NCBI GenBank assembly: GCA_002946415.1
Contig: NJPS01000043.1
Span: 310,001-374,000, forward strand
Source of the DNA: Rutstroemia sp. NJR-2017a BVV2
Lineage: Eukaryota > Ascomycota > Leotiomycetes > Helotiales > Rutstroemiaceae
Reading direction: 5' to 3'
DNA: 64,000 bases
The notes under the pieces are model-generated. The model had not been told where the DNA came from, made no database searches, and worked only from the letters and a program-made list of their open reading frames with translations. This document shows, one piece after another, positions 58,050 through 64,000 of this stretch. Each line of letters starts with the position of its first letter. The stretch's first letter is position 1. Made by a program: the position numbers and the translations under genes.

Positions 58050-58424
58050 TTTTATGGAATTTGCCATTGGCAAGGGCTACATATGATTGGGACAGAGACG
58101 CCATTTGAGACTTTGGGTCATCCGTTTGAATTTCTGGAGAAAGCTGGTTAGGGTGTTATGAACTGGCGTGCACATTCTTTAATTCTCGCGTAGGATTGAT
58201 TGTAACGAGAAATCATAAGGGGGTAAGGGGTGATGCTATCGAGAGCTGGGCGGACTAGGATGACTTTAAAGTAGCAGAAACTACATTCGTTTAAATCTTA
58301 ATCACCTACCCATGATCACTGAGCATCTTGCAGGTATTATACCTTACGATTGAGTGCATAGAGTTGATGGTTTACTGCTTCTTTAATGATATGTTATGAT
58401 TCATGAACGGCCATGGCCTAGAAG
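58050..58424. other. 3' region of the peptide gene
   Basis: About 375 bp, AT-rich, no other gene visible. Contains the alternative downstream exon discussed for the peptide precursor and its likely terminator. Confidence 0.4.
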
Positions 58425-58700
58425 TTAAGCCTCACGCGGCAACACCCACGATAGTGTTGCATTTGGAGGTGTTCGAGTGTACTCGATACACCGAAAATCA
58501 AGTGTAACTTGCGGTTCACCAACAACAACCGGACTTGGGAAACAGACCTTAGGAGCCGGGAGGTTTTCATGCTGGCAGAACCTTTCTGCCCAAACCACGT
58601 CGTTCAAAGCTTGAGACACGAGCCTGCCACCGAGTCCCATGAGGAAAAGACAAGGGTTCAGACCTGACAACTTCGGTTTTGTGTCCCATACATGCGTGAG
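58425..58700 (-). pseudogene. Unidentified C-terminal protein fragment
   Basis: A minus-strand open frame reads like genuine protein: THVWDTKPKLSGLNPCLFLM, then GLGGRLVSQALNDVVWAERF, ending TLSWVLPREA and a stop. It has no ATG and can be extended upstream only to an acceptor-like CTTTCTAAG near 58705, beyond which I find no matching exon. The likely explanation is a 3' fragment of a lost gene. I cannot name the family. Confidence 0.4.
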
Positions 58701-58959
58701 TACCTTAGAAAGGAAGATAGTTGAAGTTACATCGGTGGAATTCCAAATATGTACTTGGTAGCCGGAAATACCAATCCAACCAAGGCACTATAGCGTATAG
58801 GTCGCACTCGCGTGATGCTCGGAACGGAATCTCCGTGACCTAATGAAAGCAACGTTCCCAACAATCTATGTAATTCCAAAATTGTCTAGTCGAAACAGAA
58901 GTTTGCTTGTGAGTGGTGATGTTAAGATGTCACGGTTAGTAGTTTTAGTAACTTGATTC
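58701..58959. other. Short spacer before satellite array
   Basis: About 260 bp with nothing recognisable. Confidence 0.4.
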
Positions 58960-59640
58960 CTGTATATTGACGGCACAACTCAGTCTGATGATGCACTGCA
59001 TATTCGAGGCACCTCAGTATTCTCCTTTTTAGGCGATGGTACACTGCATGTTGGATATAGGTTCGATGCACAACTGAGGGATGAATTGTGTGATCATTGA
59101 TCCGGACAACTTGCCGTTCTGCGAGTATTCGGACAATGGTACACTGTATATCAGAGGCATAGCTCGGTTTAGCAATGACCAATAGATAGGTAGTCTAATG
59201 TGGGTAGTCTAGTAGAGAGGAAATGACTGCACCGCATGTTGGAGGCGTAGCTTTGAAGAATCTTCACAAGGTAGACTTAGCAATATGTTGGCGGCGTAGC
59301 TTAGTTGAAGGATAGTCAGCAGGTAGATGGGTAATAACTGCACTATGTGTTGGAGGCGTAGCTTTGAAGAATCTTCACAAGGTAGACTTAGCAATAATGA
59401 TAGCTCATGTTGGCGGCGTAGCTTAGTTGAAGGATAGTCAGCAGGTAGATGGGTAATAACTGCACTATGTGTTGGAGGCGTAGCTTTGAAGAATCTTCAC
59501 AAGGTAGACTTAGCAATAATGATAACTCATGTTGGCGGCGTAGCTTAGTTGAAGGATAGTCAGCAGGTAGATGGGTAATAACTGCACTGTGTGTTGGAGG
59601 CGTAGCTTAGCTGAAGAATTATCAGCAGCCTGCCAGCACG
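58960..59640. repeat. Tandem satellite array with about 122-bp period (dimer of about 60-bp units)
   Basis: The sequence TTGGAGGCGTAGCTT begins at 59239, 59350, 59472 and 59594, and the sister unit TTGGCGGCGTAGCTT at 59288, 59410 and 59532. The full period is 122 bp (111 bp between the first two GGAGG copies because of an 11-bp difference). Each period has two related half-units, so the array arose from a shorter ancestral repeat of about 60 bp. Diverged copies extend upstream to about 58960, recognisable by ACTGCATATT/GAGGCA and ACTGTATATC/GAGGCATAGCT. No ORF runs through it. Confidence 0.9.
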
Positions 59641-59662
59641 TAGGATCGAAAACCAACTGTTG

Positions 59663-59690
59663 GAGGTCCGAGGTCCGAGGTCCGAGGTTC
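59663..59690. repeat. Heptamer repeat (GAGGTCC)3
   Basis: Three perfect tandem GAGGTCC units plus a partial GAGGTTC just beyond the satellite. Simple-sequence DNA. Confidence 0.85.
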
Positions 59691-59806
59691 TAGATCTAGA
59701 ATATCGCTCATGCAAAGCTCAATCTTTGAGCAGTAGATCATAACGCCAACCAATATGTGCACAGTGCGTTACGGCAACACAGCACGATAAGAACCCTAAG
59801 ATGATT

Positions 59807-60006
59807 GGGATTGGTAGGCTGCGAAGCTACGGTTACCTACCTACCGGGTGGTAGGTACGGTAGAATGACCGCCGGGTTGGGGGCACCCATGGGTGGTACG
59901 CGGCCCGGGTCGCGGGTGAGTTGCGGTCATACCGGACCTTATTCTGGTTTGAGCCACCCCGGTTGGGGCTGTCGGGTGGGTACCCGTTTCGCAGTCTAGG
60001 GATTGG
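59807..60006. mobile_element. Non-autonomous hAT-type MITE with 8-bp target-site duplication
   Basis: A 184-bp G+C-rich element at 59815-59998 is bounded by imperfect terminal inverted repeats: TAGGCTGCGAA at the left and TTCGCAGTCTA at the right (10 of 11 positions complementary). Subterminal sequence is further partly inverted (ACCTACCTACCGGG versus CGGGTGGGTACCCG). It is flanked on both sides by the identical octamer GGGATTGG (59807-59814 and 59999-60006), a perfect 8-bp duplication as made by hAT transposases. There is no transposase gene inside, so it would need one in trans. The overall layout is a MITE, seen directly. Confidence 0.85.
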
Positions 60007-60339
60007 CAGCGTCAAGAATCGATATCCGAACCCTGTTCCAGAGGCAGTGCACAAGCCATACTGTAACAAACTCATGATGCGCTCTGTATAATTCTAATTC
60101 AGGGATCATCTTATCTAAACACGCATCTAAAAATATGCAAGATACAGGTTATCAGTCTGAGCTTTTTGGATTTTGTGCCGTCTCAGAAGCGTGGCGAAAT
60201 TTCGAAAAACGGGCGGCGTCGGCAATCTTGGAAGACAGATTCTGTAAATTTATTCGCCCTTCAACCTCAAAGGGAAAAGACTAAAGACTAAATGCCATGA
60301 AAGTGATGTACATTATAACGTGGATATTGAGATGTACTA
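60007..60339. other. Spacer between the MITE and rhodopsin-domain gene
   Basis: About 330 bp, AT-rich, nothing recognisable; includes the 3' end of the downstream minus-strand gene. Confidence 0.4.
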
Positions 60340-61755
60340 CTATCTCACATTTGTGGATGATGCTCCAGAAGTCTTTGTCTGGCGAATGATTTTCGTCATG
60401 CTAGACTGACTCGATGCCTCCCAATCGTTCTCTTCAAGTCCCGTTCTCTCTGATGTAACAACAACCTCGTTTGTATAATTAACTTGCATGAGATCGTCCT
60501 GTAAATTAATCCCTTTATTACGATGTGAAGGGAAGAGTTCGAGCGTATCTGAAGGTGGCGTGATCGAAGTATGACTGGTGAGACTGCTGATCATATTTTG
60601 AACCTTCCTAGGGGAGAATGCTTTGACTTTAGAACTGTATTTGTAAATTGAAGGATCCTGAGTTCTCCTCCGACGAAGATCATCGTTTGCGATCATGCCT
60701 GTGTTTAGGCCCTGTAGAAAGGGCTTGAGATAAACCACGGATGCTGAAATGATTCCCAAGCATTGGACCACCTCGGTCATAATAATGAAGCCCCAGAAAA
60801 GAAAGGGGTCGCCAACAGACTGTCCACTGCTGTGTTTGTGGTAAAGGATGACCAATTGAAGAATTAGGGCCGCCACGACACTGATAAGGTTGTGAATAAA
60901 TAATCGTCAAGCATGACTGCTCGTATCGGAAAACGGGATTACTTACAGTATTCGCGGTATGAAGCATCCCATGATCATCAACTTTGGCTTCAGCTTAAGC
61001 TGAAGATTCCATATTACAGATATGGGAAGTACTGTAAGTACCACATCTAATGAAATATTGACAAGTTCAACAAATGTAAAGAAAGCGAGACGGTTTATGC
61101 ACTTGTTGTGAAGGAATCTCCAAAAGTCCGGACCATGGCATTGAAATGCCAATCCAAATATCGCGGCAGTTGTCCAAAGGATAGTTATTATCGCTGTAAC
61201 TGTGCAAATACGGCGATGTAATTCATTTGGCGTGAGACTTCGAATAAATAGAACGACGGATAGCTTCGAAAAAGACTGGCTCACAACGGAGAGGATGTTG
61301 AGCGAATACACTTCCTTGTTATTGGAATACATTAGTGATGCAAGCACAAAATAGTGGTAAGTTTTTGAAGTGAAATTTACCTTCTGTAGCTTGCCCACTT
61401 CATCAGAGCTTCCAATTTCCCAATCTAAGAGACCCAATCCACTCATCACCCCAAAAGTAATGGATACCATTGAACCAATTGTCAGAATCTAGTAATCTGA
61501 GTCAGCCTGAGTGTTGTTTTTCTTCTTGTTCTCACTATATTATACCAAAGATATAATGATAAAACCGTCATCTACTCCGAAACTTCGTGAAACGGCCCAT
61601 CTGGTACCGCATCTGGTGATAACAACCAGTAACGATAGTATAGTAAGGAGCCACCCAACGACATTCAGTAGCGATCTATGATCATAAGGAGTGTCAAGGG
61701 GAGAGGAGGGCGCCAGCGAAGGCAATGAGTTCGCGCTATCTGCTCCTGTGGCCAT
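60340..61755 (-). CDS. Rhodopsin-domain (Pth11-like) integral membrane protein
   Basis: Predicted 430-aa protein from exons 61546-61755, 60947-61488 and 60340-60880 (minus strand), all joins in frame. Helices are clear: LLNVVGWLLTILSLLVVITR then FGVDDGFIIISLILTIGS, VVSQSFSKLSVVLFIRSLTP, ICTVTAIITILWTTAAIFGL, FVELVNISLDVVLTVLPISV and VVAALILQLVILYHKHSS. The D-D-G-F-I and KLSVVLFIRSL motifs match the fungal rhodopsin-domain family. The C-terminal tail is hydrophilic, Ser/Thr-rich. Likely plasma-membrane receptor-like protein; ligand unknown. It diverges from the amino acid/choline permease. It is distinct in sequence from the other rhodopsin-domain protein at 45.8 kb. Confidence 0.85.
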
Positions 61756-62504
61756 TGAAAAAGATTTGGGTGAATCGGAATGTACAATTTGGGAAAGTTT
61801 ACAAGAAATCACCGGTAGCTATAGGAATAGGTAGCCATATCTGATAATATATCATCTACCTACCTAAAAGATGGCCTAAAGCTTCATTCCTCTAGGTTGC
61901 ACTCATATGGCGATAATACGACATCCAGTTTCATCTCCGCGGGCACGGCGCAGTAATGGGTTAGAGTTTCCAAGCTACCTAGATAGGAAGCTGCTTGAAT
62001 AGCAATGTAGCAAATATAATTCCCTTTCTTTTCTAGGCATTATCGTGCTTATCAATTCTAGTTTTAGGGGCTGGTGGATGGTGTGGTAGCAAACACCGAT
62101 TTGAGCACACAACTTCGTGTGAATTACCACAATTCTTCCAAGGATTGGAAAGGAATGTAGCAATGGACATACCTTGTACAGCAGTAATATCATGGATGGC
62201 TGTGAATGTGGTACTGATTTAGATTGAAGCTACCAACAGTTGGTGACGGGATCCTGCAGAGAGGGGCACCGTTGGGGGTAGAACAACGCCATGCAATTGA
62301 CATGCACATGATTGATGGATGTAACGACTCACCAAGTGTACAGGAGATTTAGAGCCTGGTACTCACAGTCATCTTCACAGTGAACCTAAATTCCTGAGTA
62401 TATCCATAGATAGTAGATTCTCTTGAGGTTACAGCCATCTCTCGCCAATTTTTATCGCAAGACTTACCTTTAACTCATTGATATACTCCTCCAATACCGA
62501 AAAC
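61756..62504. other. Shared upstream region of membrane protein and permease
   Basis: About 750 bp between divergent starts. No gene is supported; both promoters are expected here. Confidence 0.45.
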
Positions 62505-64000
62505 ATGGCCGTGGGAGCAGAAGCTAACGTCGTTGAACTCAAGACGATCGGCGGCTCAGACATTCTTCCGGTTCGGAGCTCCAAGTCTCGCAACGATAGT
62601 GACAATGAAGAGCTGGCAAGACTGGGCAAGAAGTCCGTCTTGAAGGTTTGTTGTTTCTCAATTGAGCCGCTCTATTGGCAACTGCTAAACAGAAGCAGCG
62701 CAACTTTGGGTTCCTGTCTATGCTAGGATTCAGCTGTACCGTCATGATAACATGGGAGGGATTGTTGGTGTAAGACTTCCCTCTATTCTAAAGGTTCATT
62801 TAGTCATAAAGCTGATGCAGTAACCATATTTAGACTTTTCGTTCAAGGCTTCATTAACGGTGGGCCCGCGGGCTCTGTATACGGATTCATATTTGTTTGG
62901 CTAGGAACGTTAGCGGCATTTTCTACCATGGCAGAGTTGTCTTCGATGTAAAGATCATGCAACTTCTGGTAGGCAAATAGCTGACTTTGAATCTTCCAGG
63001 GCGCCGACAGCTGGCGGTCAATATCATTGGGTATCCATTTTGGCACCGCGATCATCGCAGAAGTTCTTGAGCTATACCATAGGTATGTGTCAACAGTTAT
63101 ATCATTTTTACATGCTGATATATGTCGTGCAGGTTGGCTTACCATGATTGGGTGGCAAGCCATTGTTGCTTCTGGCGGCTTCCTCTCTGCATCGCTTATC
63201 CAAGGTCTTCTGGTGATGAACAACTCCTCATATATTGCCAAACAATGGCAACTCGTTCTTTTGTATTGGGCCATTATCGCATTCTCGATTGTTGTAAACA
63301 CAGTGATTAGTGTTATCCTGCCGAAAATAGAAGGGGCAATCTTAATCATTCATACAGTTGGGTTCTTTGCAATCCTCGTTCCTTTGGTTTATTGGGCACC
63401 ACATAATGATGCGTCGGAAGTCTTTACTTTGTTTTTGAACGGAGGGGGCTGGGAGACACAGGGCCTTTCTTTCTTTGTGGGCATTATAGGACCCGTATTT
63501 TGCCTTCTAGGTAAGCCTTGCAGCCAACTATCAAACAGAACCGAAGTAATACTAACTTTGCTAGGCGCCGATTCAGCTATCCACGTGAGTTTTCAGCACC
63601 ATAATTTCAAAGTACTTTTGATGTTAAGTCAGACCTCCAGATGTCGGAGGAGATCGTCCGCCCTTCCGTTAACGTTCCTCGCGCTATGGTTTTTAGCATA
63701 GTCGTCAATGGTGCATTGGGCCTTGGTATGCTTCTTGCAATATTGTTTTGTCTTGGCGACGTCGAAGCAGTTCTCTCAACTCCAACTGGTTATCCATTTA
63801 TGGCGATATTTCAGCAGGGAGTTGGATCGTTGCCAGGTGCTTTAACTATGGCAGCAATCATCACTGTTATGAGTATCTTTGGGACAATTAGTTTCGTCGC
63901 AACGGCTTCTCGGATAACTTGGTCATTTGCACGTGATCGAGGTGTTCCTGGATGGCGATACTTGAGTAAAGTAGGTAGTTATGCTCTTGTTGTTATTTCT
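62505..64000 (+). CDS. GABA/choline-type APC-family permease, partial at window end
   Basis: Exons 62505-62645, 62693-62769, 62834-62947, 63000-63082, 63133-63510, 63566-63585 and 63641-63970 join in frame; the window ends inside the next intron (donor GTAGGT at 63971). The protein has the fungal GABA permease (Uga4/Hnm1-like) features: RNFGFLSMLGFSCTVMITWE, INGGPAGSVYGFIFVWLGTL, MAPTAGGQYHWVSILAP, GWLTMIGWQAIVASGGFL, GADSAIHMSEEI, then VPRAMVFSIVVNG and FVATASRITWSFARDRGVPG. It should be a 12-TM plasma-membrane transporter for GABA, amino acids or choline; the substrate is unresolved. Roughly two-thirds of the expected length is visible. Splice sites for seven introns all follow consensus. 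Confidence 0.9.

Overview
This window is nuclear DNA of a filamentous ascomycete (Pezizomycotina). Most genes carry short introns of about 45-85 nt with GTRNGT donors and CTRAC-type branch points. The gene set is fungal: a TOK-type outward K+ channel, AreB GATA factor, RSC8, RRN5, IRC3, Pth11/rhodopsin-like membrane proteins and a UstYa-family protein. Protein style suggests Leotiomycetes, but that is inference. I reconstructed exon joins by hand, keeping frame across every junction.

Housekeeping half (about 1-41.5 kb). In order: SRF1-like phospholipase D regulator (+), TOK1-like K+ channel (+), secreted S1/P1 nuclease (-), KRR1 (-), AreB GATA factor (+), PMS1 mismatch repair ATPase/endonuclease (+), a four-TM membrane protein (-), mitochondrial adrenodoxin reductase ARH1 (+), ETF alpha (-), RSC8 chromatin remodeller subunit (+), RRN5-like Pol I factor (-), IRC3-like mitochondrial helicase (+), a Cys-rich hypothetical protein (+), an intronless FAD monooxygenase (+), a cupin (-) and cullin-1 (+). 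ARH1 and ETFA, both mitochondrial flavoproteins, converge tail to tail with 41 bp between stop codons.

Accessory half (about 41.5-64 kb). Genes are sparser and several are broken. It holds a cytochrome P450 with no in-frame ATG, a rhodopsin-domain membrane protein, a salicylate-hydroxylase-like FAD monooxygenase pseudogene with two internal stops, an intact 2OG-Fe(II) oxygenase, a multiply disrupted MFS drug transporter, a GNAT acetyltransferase and a UstYa-like (DUF3328) protein. The UstYa-like gene diverges from a tiny intron-containing gene for a 46-aa secreted peptide. Next come a tandem satellite with a 122-bp period and a 184-bp hAT-type MITE with a perfect 8-bp target-site duplication. 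A second rhodopsin-domain protein and a GABA/choline-type permease, cut by the window end, close the window.

The accessory block looks like a decaying or partly assembled secondary-metabolism neighbourhood: tailoring oxidases, a transporter relic and no PKS/NRPS/terpene backbone. The UstYa-like/secreted-peptide pair is the best candidate for an undescribed peptide pathway, although the peptide lacks the Kex2-cut repeats of known UstYa-linked precursors.
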